From NCBI RefSeq assembly GCF_000734895.2, contig NZ_CP011382.1, positions 5,496,700 to 5,560,699 of the forward strand: DNA of 64,000 nt. Reading direction: 5' to 3'. The stretch's first letter is position 1. Every line of letters begins with the position of its first letter. The notes under the pieces were generated by a model. That model saw only the letters and a program-made list of their open reading frames with translations, was not told where the DNA came from and did no database searches. This document shows positions 50,514 to 59,271 of the stretch, in pieces. The position numbers were made by a program, and so were the translations under genes. The DNA is from Calothrix sp. 336/3 (GTDB taxonomy: Bacteria > Cyanobacteriota > Cyanobacteriia > Cyanobacteriales > Nostocaceae).

Positions 50514-51383
50514 TTATTGATTGGCAGGAGACGGTAATTTTCCCAGGTTTTCCAGAAGTAAGGGATAAAAATGTCCTACAGGTCCCTGTCCTGCACCGAT
50601 ATTCAGGGAATGTTGCAGAGCTTGATGGACGTAGTGCTTTCCCTGCTTGACGGCGGTAAACAAATCTGCACCCTTTGCCAAATTTGCCGCGATCGCTGCC
50701 GAGAGGGTGCAGCCAGTACCGTGGGTATTCTTAGTCTCAACTGGCTCCATGGTGAGGATTTCCAAGCTCTGCCCATCAAACCACACATCCACACCTCGCC
50801 ATTTTTCAGCCATTCCTCCACCCTTGACTAAAACGGTTTTTACGCCGAATTTTTGATGAATAATTTCTGCGGCTTGTCGCATATCATCCAAGGTCTGAAT
50901 TTCTCTACCACTGAGAATCTGTGCTTCATAGCGATTGGGAGTGATAATTTTTGCCAAGGGTAGAAGCAAATTTTGTAAGCTGGCGATCGCGGCATCATCA
51001 ATAAGTTGCGCTCCTGTACGGGACACCATCACCGGATCCACTACTAAATTTTCTATCTGTAAATCTGCTAGCTGATGGGCAACGGCTGTGATAATTTCCT
51101 GGTTGAGGAGCATTCCAGTTTTTACTCCTTGGACACCAATATCTGTGTAAACTGCATGAATTTGAGCAAGGACAGCTTCCACAGCCATGGCATCAACTCG
51201 ATTCACCCCCAAGGTATTTTGGGCTGTGACGCAGGTAATCGCACTCGTACCATGGACACAGTGAAAAGCAAAGGTGCGTAAATCTGCCTGAATACCTGCA
51301 CCACCTCCACTATCAGAACCGGCGATTGTTAAAGCTACGGGAATCTGTGCTGGGGGAATTGTATCCTGTTCTTTTGCAGTCAT
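50514..51383 (-). CDS. thiD: hydroxymethylpyrimidine/phosphomethylpyrimidine kinase
   Basis: ThiD phosphorylates HMP to HMP-PP for thiamin synthesis, in two ATP-dependent steps. Ribokinase-like fold with TIAGSDSGGGAGIQADL at the start, HGTSAITCVTAQNT, VVDPVMVSRTGAQL, KTVLVKGGG, and the ATP-site NTHGTGCTLSAAIAANLA. The start is set at the ATG complementary to 51381-51383 (289 residues). The frame extends to 51479, but the first 32 residues look like leader. No TPP riboswitch was seen upstream. Confidence 0.96.
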   Translation of the reverse strand: MTAKEQDTIPPAQIPVALTIAGSDSGGGAGIQADLRTFAFHCVHGTSAITCVTAQNTLGVNRVDAMAVEAVLAQIHAVYTDIGVQGVKTGMLLNQEIITAVAHQLADLQIENLVVDPVMVSRTGAQLIDDAAIASLQNLLLPLAKIITPNRYEAQILSGREIQTLDDMRQAAEIIHQKFGVKTVLVKGGGMAEKWRGVDVWFDGQSLEILTMEPVETKNTHGTGCTLSAAIAANLAKGADLFTAVKQGKHYVHQALQHSLNIGAGQGPVGHFYPLLLENLGKLPSPANQ

Positions 51384-51873
51384 TTTTGTCCAAGCAGTTT
51401 TATTCAGTACAAGAAAAATTACTGTTTTATCTTCTTTGCTGTGTCTGTGTGTAGACACATAATAAACAAATGCTGTCAACTGTATTTCAACAACAGTAAA
51501 TGTTTAAATTAAGTAAGTAAATTTTGATGATTTAAAATCAGGGCTGAAACTATTGCTCTGCAAAGCTTGTGAAAAAGCTGCAAAAAATGCATATACGCCT
51601 TCAGTGATTATTAGTATCATAGCATTTCAAAGTCTGATTATCTCGTCAAAGAAGTCGCAAAAATGTCACGATACCTTGACACTTCAAAGATTTGGCAGAT
51701 TGAATATTTTAATAGGAAGCTAATTTAAATATATTTGGGGCTTATCAAAAACATGGGGAGTCGTCAGTAAGAATTTTGGGGTGGCGATCGCCAGAGAAAG
51801 AATATTTGGAATCACCAAGCAAAAATCACCATCTAATGCTACATCTATGATCGTTGAGCGGTGGTAAATCAAC
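51384..51873. other. divergent intergenic region, no gene seen
   Basis: About 490 bases between divergent thiD and the alcohol dehydrogenase gene, with a HIP1-type site near 51786. I looked for the TPP riboswitch consensus near thiD (a CTGAGA box and an ACCTGATC-like box) and did not find it. No RNA gene was recognised. Confidence 0.45.
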
Positions 51874-52920
51874 GTGAAAGCACAAGTATTTCGAGGCGTA
51901 AATAATTTATCCTACGAAGAAGTACCCGTACCCATCCTAGAAGCCGATGAAGTGCTGGTGCAGGTCAGTGTCGTGGGATTGTGTCAGTCAGATATCAAGA
52001 AAATTCGGTATCCGTTGTATGAACCGCCACGGATTTTTGGTCACGAAACGGCGGGAACCATTACCGCAGTTGGCAGTGAAGTCAAAAACTGGCAGTTAGG
52101 GCAACGGGTGGCAGTCATGCACCACATTCCCTGTATGCGCTGTGACTACTGCTTGAATGAAAATTACTCGATGTGTGACACCTACAAAAATATTGTCACC
52201 ACGGCGGGTTTTGCTCCCAGTGGCGGTGGATTTGCTGAGTATGTCAAGATTCCAGGTCATATTGTCAGGAATGGGGGCTTAATTCCTATCCCCGATCATA
52301 TTTCCTTTGAAGAAGCGAGTTTTGTGGAACCGACCAACTGCTGTTTAAAGGCGGTGAAAAAAGCCCAAATTGCTCCCGGACAGACAGTGCTAATTACTGG
52401 AGCCGGACCAATTGGCTTGATGTTTATTATGTTGGTGAAGTTATTTGGTGGCAAGGCGATCGCCACAGATTTACTTCCCTCCCGTATTGAGAAAGCATTG
52501 AGTGTGGGTGCAGAAGCTGCATTTGATGCCCGGGATGCGGATTTACCAGGAAAAATCCAGGCTTTAACTAACGGTATGGGTGTGGATGTCACCCTGCTTG
52601 CGGTTCCTAACGATAAAGCATTTTTCCAAGCTCTAGATTGTACCCGTAAGGGTGGCAAGATTCTCTTCTTTGCCGAATTCCCCGACGAAGTAGAAATTCC
52701 CTTAAATCCGAATATTCTCTATCGTCGAGAAATTGACTTGATGGGAAGTTACAGTTCTTCCTACAAAATCCAGAGTTTAGCAGCAGATATCGTCTTCAAT
52801 CGTCGGATTGATGTGAATGCTCTGATTAGCGATCGCTATCCCCTCCAGGATTTATCCCAAGCTGTAGACCAGGCGATCGCACCCACACCGGAAACCTATA
52901 AAATCTTGATTTATCCGTAA
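51874..52920 (+). CDS. zinc-dependent medium-chain alcohol dehydrogenase
   Basis: An oxidoreductase of the sorbitol/threonine dehydrogenase branch of the MDR family, 348 residues, with a GTG start at 51874. Catalytic zinc ligands Cys37 (GLCQSDI) and His57-Glu58 (FGHETAG), structural zinc ligands Cys87, Cys90, Cys93 and Cys101 (CMRCDYC...C), and the NAD(P)-binding GAGPIGLM are all seen. The substrate is not evident; polyol, threonine or sugar alcohols are candidates. Preceded by a 390-base gap and followed by short tandem repeats. Confidence 0.92.
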   Translation: MKAQVFRGVNNLSYEEVPVPILEADEVLVQVSVVGLCQSDIKKIRYPLYEPPRIFGHETAGTITAVGSEVKNWQLGQRVAVMHHIPCMRCDYCLNENYSMCDTYKNIVTTAGFAPSGGGFAEYVKIPGHIVRNGGLIPIPDHISFEEASFVEPTNCCLKAVKKAQIAPGQTVLITGAGPIGLMFIMLVKLFGGKAIATDLLPSRIEKALSVGAEAAFDARDADLPGKIQALTNGMGVDVTLLAVPNDKAFFQALDCTRKGGKILFFAEFPDEVEIPLNPNILYRREIDLMGSYSSSYKIQSLAADIVFNRRIDVNALISDRYPLQDLSQAVDQAIAPTPETYKILIYP

Positions 52921-52925
52921 GTTGG

Positions 52926-52953
52926 GGAATAGGGAATAGGGAATAGGGAATGG
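52926..52953. repeat. GGAATAG heptamer tandem repeat
   Basis: Four tandem copies of the heptamer GGAATAG (the last reads GGAATGG), starting six bases after the stop of the dehydrogenase gene. About 110 bases downstream, another small repeat (ACGAATTGCGAATTACGAAT) occurs. Short repeats like these are typical of intergenic DNA in filamentous cyanobacteria. Confidence 0.8.
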
Positions 52954-53109
52954 GGATAGGAAAAAGTATTTTTATTCTTTCCTACACCCTACCTAACACC
53001 AATTTGAAAAAAGAATGCGACAGATGCAAACGACGAAAGCCCAGCTATGTCAAGCTTTCTTAATTACGAATTGCGAATTACGAATTGCCAATTGGTATAA
53101 CCCTCTTCC

Positions 53110-53514
53110 TTAAGGCACAATCAGCACCGGACAGGGAGAGAGATTAATCACCCGATTGGTGACACTATCGTGGGAACCCTCATCGGTTAACCCCAAACCT
53201 CGACAGCCCATGATAATTAAATTTGCTTCTAACTCATCAGCAACATCGCAGATGGTAAAAGCAGGCTTACCTTGGCGTTCGATAGCATCCGCACTAATCC
53301 CCTGGTCAGCAAATAATGACTTAGCGGCTTCCAATAATTGGGCTACTTTTTCCGGAGAAGACATCGCATCACCCCCAGATGCATCTTCCGTCGGCTCAAC
53401 TACACTCAGTAATATCAAACGGCTGTTGTAGGTTTTGACAATATTCGCTACAACCTCCGCAGCTTCCCGCGCTTCTCGACTTTGATCAACTGGAAATAAA
53501 ACTGTTTTGAACAT
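53110..53514 (-). CDS. universal stress protein (UspA family)
   Basis: A 134-residue protein from the ATG complementary to 53512-53514 (MFKTVLFPVDQSREAREAAE). The Rossmann-like Usp fold has the N-terminal FPVDQS and the ATP-site region IIMGCRGLGLT. The usual G-x2-G-x9-G(S/T) motif reads GCRG-x9-DS here: the second glycine is replaced by Asp. Weak or absent nucleotide binding is possible. It lies just before pgk, on the other strand. Confidence 0.9.
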   Translation of the reverse strand: MFKTVLFPVDQSREAREAAEVVANIVKTYNSRLILLSVVEPTEDASGGDAMSSPEKVAQLLEAAKSLFADQGISADAIERQGKPAFTICDVADELEANLIIMGCRGLGLTDEGSHDSVTNRVINLSPCPVLIVP

Positions 53515-53603
53515 TACGTTCACCTCCGCCCCCATGAATCGGTAAAATCTGGATGGTTATTCTTTAGAAAACAATAACAAAAAGGCAATCAGGAGGTTGT
53601 GTC

Positions 53604-54806
53604 GTGTCTAAGAAAACTTTAGCAAATTTATCTGCTGCCGACTTGGCTGGGAAACGCGCTTTTGTGCGGGTAGATTTCAACGTACCTGTAGATGATGCTG
53701 GTAACATCACTGATGATACTCGTATCCGAGCAGCTTTACCTACCATCCAAGACTTGACACAGAAGGGAGCTAAGGTAATTCTCGCCAGCCACTTCGGTCG
53801 TCCCAAGGGTGTCGATGATAAATTGCGCTTAACCCCGGTTGCCAAGCGTCTATCTGAGTTACTCGGACAAGAAGTGATTAAAACCGATGACTGTATCGGT
53901 GATGATGTCGCGGCGAAAGTTGCAGCAATGAGCAACGGACAGGTTTTATTATTGGAAAATGTCCGTTTCTATAAAGAAGAAGAGAAGAACGACCCAGAAT
54001 TTGCCCAAAAATTAGCTGCTAACGCTGATTTGTACGTCAATGATGCTTTTGGTACTGCTCACCGCGCTCATGCTTCTACTGAAGGTGTAACAAAATATCT
54101 CAGTCCTTCCGTGGCTGGATATTTAATCGAGAAGGAATTACAGTACCTGCAAAGTGCCATTGAAAATCCCCAGCGTCCTTTAGCAGCAATTATTGGTGGT
54201 TCTAAGGTTTCCAGCAAAATTGGTGTGATTGAAACCCTCCTAGAAAAATGTGACAAGTTAATCATCGGTGGGGGGATGGTGTTCACATTCTTCAAAGCTC
54301 GTGGTTTGAGTGTTGGTAAGTCTTTGGTGGAAGAAGACAAGCTGGAATTGGCAAAGTCTTTGGAAGCCAAAGCTAAAGAAAGAGGTGTCGCTTTACTCTT
54401 ACCTACTGACGTAGTTATCGCTGATAACTTTGCTCCCGATGCTAATGCTCAAACTGTCAGCATCGAGAATATTCCCGATGGTTGGATGGGTTTAGATATT
54501 GGTGCTGATTCCGTGAAATTCTTCCAAGAAGCTTTGGCTGATTGTAAGAGTGTGATTTGGAATGGTCCCATGGGTGTATTCGAGTTCGACAAATTCGCTG
54601 TCGGTACAGAGGCGATCGCTCACACTTTGGCAACCATTGGCAAGAGTGGTGCTACTACCATCATCGGTGGTGGTGACTCCGTTGCTGCTGTGGAAAAAGT
54701 AGGTTTAGCTGACCAAATGAGCCATATTTCCACTGGCGGTGGTGCTAGCTTAGAGCTACTCGAAGGTAAAGTATTACCTGGTATTGCAGCTTTAGATGAA
54801 GCCTAA
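53604..54806 (+). CDS. pgk: phosphoglycerate kinase
   Basis: Interconverts 1,3-bisphosphoglycerate and 3-phosphoglycerate in the Calvin cycle and glycolysis. The 400-residue protein shows the N-domain start KRAFVRVDFNVPVD, the substrate loop ASHFGRPKG, ENVRFYKEEE, the hinge region and C-domain GGSKVSSKIGVI and IIGGGMVFTF, NGPMGVFE and the ATP site IIGGGDSVAAVEKVGL. GTG start at 53604 with AGGAGG at 53591-53596, seven bases upstream. Typical in all respects. Confidence 0.98.
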   Translation: MSKKTLANLSAADLAGKRAFVRVDFNVPVDDAGNITDDTRIRAALPTIQDLTQKGAKVILASHFGRPKGVDDKLRLTPVAKRLSELLGQEVIKTDDCIGDDVAAKVAAMSNGQVLLLENVRFYKEEEKNDPEFAQKLAANADLYVNDAFGTAHRAHASTEGVTKYLSPSVAGYLIEKELQYLQSAIENPQRPLAAIIGGSKVSSKIGVIETLLEKCDKLIIGGGMVFTFFKARGLSVGKSLVEEDKLELAKSLEAKAKERGVALLLPTDVVIADNFAPDANAQTVSIENIPDGWMGLDIGADSVKFFQEALADCKSVIWNGPMGVFEFDKFAVGTEAIAHTLATIGKSGATTIIGGGDSVAAVEKVGLADQMSHISTGGGASLELLEGKVLPGIAALDEA

Positions 54807-54859
54807 TTTCTAGGAAGATGGGGATAGTCACCAAGTGATGGCTATTCCTGTCTCCATCA

Positions 54860-54881
54860 TGGCGATAGAGCTACGCTCCGC
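54860..54881. repeat. 22-base dispersed repeat, copy A
   Basis: The 22 bases at 54860-54881, between pgk and the repeat-peptide gene, are an exact inverted copy of 57173-57194 (inside the nuclease-like gene). The core AGAGCTACGCTC is a common intergenic repeat motif of filamentous cyanobacteria. Confidence 0.8.
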
Positions 54882-54929
54882 CTTAAAGGCGATCGCCATC
54901 AGATTCTTGCTCTAAAATTTCCCCTCTAG

Positions 54930-55142
54930 CTAACGACTAGGAACAACCACCGGATTGGTATAAGGGTCAACATTGGGGTCAATCACTGGTTGCGGATGGG
55001 GTTCATGGAAGGGATCCGTATTCGGGTCAATCACTGGCTCTGGATGGGGTTCTTTGTAAGGGTCAATATTTGGGTCGATAAAAGGTTTTGGCTCAGGATT
55101 GCGGTATGGGTCAAGATTTGGGTCAGAATTTTTGCTTAACAT
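54930..55142 (-). CDS. proline/aspartate-rich protein of four 16-residue repeats
   Basis: A 70-residue protein consisting of a six-residue leader (MLSKNS) and four exact-length repeats (residues 7-22, 23-38, 39-54, 55-70) of the form DPNxDPYxxPxPxPxI. The second and third are the most regular. Each repeat places three Asp/Asn and several prolines in fixed positions, so the chain is probably extended (polyproline II-like) and able to bind cations or proteins. There is no signal peptide and no strong ribosome-binding site. I know the type only as cyanobacterial hypotheticals. It could be a cell-wall or scaffold peptide. Confidence 0.68.
   Translation of the reverse strand: MLSKNSDPNLDPYRNPEPKPFIDPNIDPYKEPHPEPVIDPNTDPFHEPHPQPVIDPNVDPYTNPVVVPSR
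54933..55124 (-). repeat. four 48-base tandem coding repeats
   Basis: Codons of the repeat peptide fall into units 55124-55077, 55076-55029, 55028-54981 and 54980-54933. The DNA is similar but not identical between units (GGGTCAAT..TTGGGGTC-type cores). The array expands or contracts in frame because the unit is a multiple of three. Confidence 0.85.
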
Positions 55143-55409
55143 AGTTAATTTTATCGAGATAATTTGGTGCTTAATTTGGAAAAATCACTACAACTACATT
55201 GATTGACTAGTTGTTTGACTGAGATAAAGCCGTTAATATCCAATCGCCAATGATTTATTCACCTAAACACCGCAGCTATGAATATAAAATTAATTGATGA
55301 TTGCAACCTTGACATCCATCTGTTGATATCCATCCCTAGAGTGAGCCACTAAATGGCAATGGGTAATAGATATTCTTTCACCATTACCCATCTTCTACAA
55401 ATTCAGAAC

Positions 55410-56363
55410 CTATCTCGGTTTTCTCGCAATAATTGTCCGATGACGTGGATCACTAGCAACAGTCACAGGTGACTCAAAACCGACTTTCTCTAAAGTAGCT
55501 TCAATATCAAAAGTGTAGTAGTCATCACTCCATGGTTCAGTACTTTTCATCAAGGTAAAAAGTGCTGGTGGTAGGTTCTGAATCACCGGTGACTTGGGAT
55601 TATTATCAACTAAGGCAATATAGCCACCGGGACGCAACAAACGTAAAGCTTCTTGAAAAATACTAGTTGTTGCATATCCTGGTAACTCATGGGTGACAAA
55701 CTGCATCGTCACCAAATCAAAGGAATGACTATCTAAACCTGTGTTCTCTGCCTGAAGATGCAGCCATTGGGAAATTGCCCCCTGTCTATCAAGAATTTTC
55801 GCCACACTTAACATATGGGGTGATAAATCCAATCCCACGGTTTTTGGGGAATATCCTTGTTTTTTCTCGTAAAAACGATGGAGAGCTAAGGTAGAAATGC
55901 CGACACCCGTGCCAATATCTAAAATATCCTGGATAGGCTCCTGAATATATGTGGCTAGAACCTGGTGAAAAGTACCCCGTAAGCGACGATGGGCAGTCTG
56001 CCAAGTCATTTTCTCATTTTTCCATACCCGTAGTGCCATGGCGAAGGTAGCGCTGGGTGCTTCTAATGCAGCTTGCCAACAAAGATTACCTTGGGAATAG
56101 GCATGAAAAGGTACTTTGTAGTAGTCGGGATAAGTCGTACTGGGGTTAGTTGATTCGTTGATTTTTTCTTGGATTCCCGATGCTGCTAAGCTTGTGTAGT
56201 GTTTTCGCCAGGGAACCCCATTTTTTTCGGCTGTATCGATGATGACTTTTCTCGCCTGGTAGGACATGAGTTTGTAAAGTGGTTTGGTTTGAATCAAGAG
56301 ATTGACAAACCGCGAGAGCAAGTCTGCGCCAGCCCAATCAGGTTTTAATTTTTGGTTATTCAT
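55410..56363 (-). CDS. class I SAM-dependent methyltransferase
   Basis: A 317-residue protein. An N-terminal helical part of about 130 residues (LLSRFVNLLIQTKPLYKLMS, RHRL-like AHRRLRGTFHQVL) precedes a Rossmann methyltransferase fold. The fold has motif I ILDIGTGVGISTLALH, motif II VGLDLSPHMLSVA, LVTMQFVTHELPG, and LLRPGGYIALVDNNP. The acceptor is unknown; small-molecule methylation is likely given the fold. Similar proteins occur in other cyanobacteria. It begins next to a 356-base gap. Confidence 0.88.
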   Translation of the reverse strand: MNNQKLKPDWAGADLLSRFVNLLIQTKPLYKLMSYQARKVIIDTAEKNGVPWRKHYTSLAASGIQEKINESTNPSTTYPDYYKVPFHAYSQGNLCWQAALEAPSATFAMALRVWKNEKMTWQTAHRRLRGTFHQVLATYIQEPIQDILDIGTGVGISTLALHRFYEKKQGYSPKTVGLDLSPHMLSVAKILDRQGAISQWLHLQAENTGLDSHSFDLVTMQFVTHELPGYATTSIFQEALRLLRPGGYIALVDNNPKSPVIQNLPPALFTLMKSTEPWSDDYYTFDIEATLEKVGFESPVTVASDPRHRTIIARKPR

Positions 56364-56719
56364 CTATGGGATAGGGAGTAGAAAAATAGGAGATAGATAA
56401 GGGAAGGAAGCATCCATACTGTCATTTGCTTGTTCCTTGCCACCTATGACCTATGAGATTCTTGAAGGATTATTTATATTGTAAATTTGAGGTAAGCAAT
56501 TCTGATATGTAGTGGACTGATTGCATTTCTTTCATACTCTGCGTATGTATTGTCGGGTAGGGAGCAGGAAGCAAGAGGCTATATCGTGTCTGGGAGATTA
56601 ATTTACTTCAGATTGTGGGATTGCTTCCTTCCGTCGCAATGACAAAACCTACTTTTGATGATGGAAAAGGTCTAGCTTGCTAATATTGGAGAAGCTAAGA
56701 GCTAAAAATGGGGGATATT
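56364..56719. other. intergenic region with a short hairpin repeat
   Basis: About 350 bases without a gene. Around 56618-56645, TGGGATTGCTTCCTTCCGTC then GCAATGAC form an ATTGC/GCAAT hairpin of the kind dispersed between genes in filamentous cyanobacteria. A purine-rich GGTAGGGAGCAGGAAGCAAG stretch lies near 56554. Confidence 0.5.
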
Positions 56720-57337
56720 GTGCCTTACAGTCAATTCAAAACATTGGCAAGTGTGAAGTAAGCATTTGGAATTGTCACCCAGGAAGGTGTGCGTTTTCTA
56801 CCTGAGTTGGAGGCGATCGCCCCCTCGGATACTCTGCGGAATTTTTTGGAATACAGTTTACCTGTGGCAACGGCAACGGGAAGTGAAAAAGCTCGCTCCG
56901 AGTTGATTATTAGCCCAGTTTTGTTAGAGGTGCGGCAAATTTTAAACCAAACAATTAGCTTTTTCTCTGGAGAGGATTTTACCGTTGATGAGACTTTGGG
57001 ATTAAATGGAACTTGTGATTTTTTGTTGAGTAAATCGACGGAGCTTATTGAAATTGAAGCCCCAGTTTTTATCTTGGTTGAAGCCAAGAAAGCTGATTTA
57101 AAGGTAGGTTTGGGGCAATGTGCTGCCGAGATGGTAGCAGCACAAAAGTTTAACCAGATGAAAGCACAGACTGCGGAGCGTAGCTCTATCGCCACAATTT
57201 ATGGTTGCGTCAGCAATGGCACACAATGGCGGTTTATGCAATTGCAGGATAAACTATTGACCATTGATTTATATGATTATCCCTTGCCACCGGTGGGGCA
57301 AATTCTAGCTTTTCTCAGTTGGATGGCACAGAATTAG
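56720..57337 (+). pseudogene. PD-(D/E)XK-like nuclease-fold gene interrupted by an in-frame stop
   Basis: Reading from GTG at 56720, the frame is VPYSQFKTLASVK, then TAA at 56759-56761, then AFGIVTQEGVRFLPELEAIA and on to the stop at 57335. Members of this cyanobacterial family read straight through here, usually with Glu at the stop position (a single G-to-T change would explain it). The rest, usable from GTG 56789 (182 residues, AGGAAG just upstream), has CDFLLSK with Asp77 and LVEAKKADLK with Glu98 and Lys100. This matches the D...E-x-K core of PD-(D/E)XK nucleases. It may be a dead gene or a shortened one restarted downstream. The 22-base dispersed repeat lies in its coding sequence at 57173-57194. 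Confidence 0.78.
57173..57194. repeat. 22-base dispersed repeat, copy B (within a coding frame)
   Basis: Exact inverted copy of 54860-54881. It lies in frame in the nuclease-like gene and encodes about seven residues (AERSSIA) where relatives have a variable loop. A repeat of the intergenic type has thus become part of a coding sequence. Confidence 0.8.
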
Positions 57338-59235
57338 GGCAGGATACTCGACTCGAATTTCTGTTTTAACTGTTCTGTGCTTAACCCCTGAGTCCAATAC
57401 TCAACTAAAGCTTGACCAAATGCCCAAGCATTTTTCTCTGGGATGCTGGAGTTATTGAGTAATATTGACCATAGGGACAGTAAATCAAAGGTTAGAGGTT
57501 TGGCATCGCTATCGAGTAGACAAAATAATTCGTATGCCATTTGCAGCTTACCAATCACTAAAGGTAAATTTTCTACAGGAATTTGTTCTACTAGTAAAGC
57601 ACCTAGGGTAGGTCGTCCGGTGGTGAGAGTGGAAATAAATTGCAGAATCGGACTTTTGAGTAGGGTGGTGATTCCTTGGGTTGTGGTCATTTGGAAGGTA
57701 TAGTGGTCGATAATTTTCGCGGTGGCAATGGTACGAGCTTCCAAATCCTGGAGAAATCGCGCTAGACGTAATTGTTTGGCTGGGGCGATCGCCTCCATTA
57801 AACTCAGGGATAAATCTTCTATATTCCAACTCCTACGTCCTAACTGACTATCATTGGTGACTACTGGCAAAACAATATCAGTAAAATCTTTGAGAATTTG
57901 ACTTCTGTAGGCTGTTGCTTCCCGAATATTAACTTCCTTGGGTTTATCTCCCCATTGCCAATCGTAGGGTGGTTGCCATTCCCGTAGGGGACGTAATTTG
58001 TCTACTTGGGTGACAACGGTAATTATCGGTAAATCGGGAATCTGACGATGAATATCCCCCAAAAAATCCACATCTATTTGCAAAGCCGGATCTAAAGCGG
58101 GAGTCACTAACAGGAGTAAATCTGCATTGGTGGCATAATTCCTAACTTGTTCACCAATATCAGCTCTTTGTACCTGCTCATAACCGGGGGTATCCCACAG
58201 AGTCAAACTTTCTCCTGTTTCTGTCTGCCAATGGTAATTTTGTATCTTGTCTGTACTGGGTAGGGTATCAACGACTGCCAGTTCTGCTTGAAATAATGTA
58301 TTGATTAAACTACTTTTTCCGGCTCCGGTTCTGCCAACTACAAGAATATTTACTGGTTTTTGTTCAACCTTGGTAATCGGTTCTGCTTGGGTGAAAATTT
58401 CCCGCAGGGTTTGGGTGGGGGGTAATTTGGCAGGTGCAGAAACGGTTGAAATCCCCATATTCACCCCCTTGCCATACAGTGCTGCTGCTTGGCGACAGAG
58501 ATTTCTCAAGGCTGCTTCCCGCAACAATTGACTCAAATTAATTAAAAGTTGCTGATTCGCTTGATTGGCAAAACCCTGACTTGCTCTTTTGGCGATCGCC
58601 GCAGCTGGGTTTAGGAAGTACTGAGCCAAATTCCACACACGCATAAATTTCCGTGCCGATGGTTCTAGCTTTTGGTAAACTTCATATGCCTGGTAAGCTT
58701 GACCGATGGATACCTGACTTAAGGCTGGGGATAATTTCTGCATCCATGTATCTAAATCATCCACCGTCCCCCGCATTAATCCGTAGGCTTGGGGTATGTA
58801 GATATTCAGCAGGGGATACTTCACCTCTGGATAGTAAATATGGGCGATCGCTGCCACTAAATCCTGACAACGTTGCCAAAACTTCTGCCAATCTTCCCAC
58901 ATCGGTGGGTCATTTTGAGCCGTTTGCAAAATCTCTTGGAAGACAGTTTCTATCCTCTGGTTAATGTTACCCGTATCATTGGTTACTAATTGCCCTGCGG
59001 ATAATTCTAGTTCCTGACTCACCTGTGCTACCACCGCTTCCACCTGAGACACCACGGGTTTTGTCCATTTCACTAGTAGATAACGCCAAGCGAGAAAAAT
59101 TAACGTAAATAATGCCCAAATCCAATTAATACCCCATGTATGAATTTGGAATCCTGCCGCAACCATAAGAAAAGAAATTATGGCAACAATCGGTAGTGAT
59201 AGGATTAACCATTGCCACAACTTTAAACGCACCAT
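57334..59235 (-). CDS. membrane-anchored GTPase of the Era/dynamin-like type
   Basis: A 633-residue protein. Two N-terminal hydrophobic helices (about 8-28, LILSLPIVAIISFLMVAAGF; about 34-52) are followed by a helical region with coiled-coil character (about 60-270). A G domain at about 298-470 has G1 VVGRTGAGKSSLIN, G3 LWDTPGYE and G4 TQVDKL. A helical C-terminal part of about 160 residues follows. It belongs to the cyanobacterial group of P-loop GTPases related to Era/YcjX-like families. The function is unknown, but membrane remodelling or stress response is possible. It overlaps the 3' end of the nuclease-like gene by four bases. Confidence 0.85.
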   Translation of the reverse strand: MVRLKLWQWLILSLPIVAIISFLMVAAGFQIHTWGINWIWALFTLIFLAWRYLLVKWTKPVVSQVEAVVAQVSQELELSAGQLVTNDTGNINQRIETVFQEILQTAQNDPPMWEDWQKFWQRCQDLVAAIAHIYYPEVKYPLLNIYIPQAYGLMRGTVDDLDTWMQKLSPALSQVSIGQAYQAYEVYQKLEPSARKFMRVWNLAQYFLNPAAAIAKRASQGFANQANQQLLINLSQLLREAALRNLCRQAAALYGKGVNMGISTVSAPAKLPPTQTLREIFTQAEPITKVEQKPVNILVVGRTGAGKSSLINTLFQAELAVVDTLPSTDKIQNYHWQTETGESLTLWDTPGYEQVQRADIGEQVRNYATNADLLLLVTPALDPALQIDVDFLGDIHRQIPDLPIITVVTQVDKLRPLREWQPPYDWQWGDKPKEVNIREATAYRSQILKDFTDIVLPVVTNDSQLGRRSWNIEDLSLSLMEAIAPAKQLRLARFLQDLEARTIATAKIIDHYTFQMTTTQGITTLLKSPILQFISTLTTGRPTLGALLVEQIPVENLPLVIGKLQMAYELFCLLDSDAKPLTFDLLSLWSILLNNSSIPEKNAWAFGQALVEYWTQGLSTEQLKQKFESSILP

Positions 59236-59271
59236 GATTTTATCCTCCAGGAAATAGTTGTCACTCCTATC

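Noticed and set aside
51384..51873. TPP riboswitch before thiD
   Set aside because: I looked for the CTGAGA and ACCTGATC boxes and found neither.
54933..55124. Tandem 48-base repeats that might be taken for a CRISPR array
   Set aside because: The repeats are directly adjacent with no unique spacers and are in frame, encoding a repeat peptide. No cas genes are in the window.
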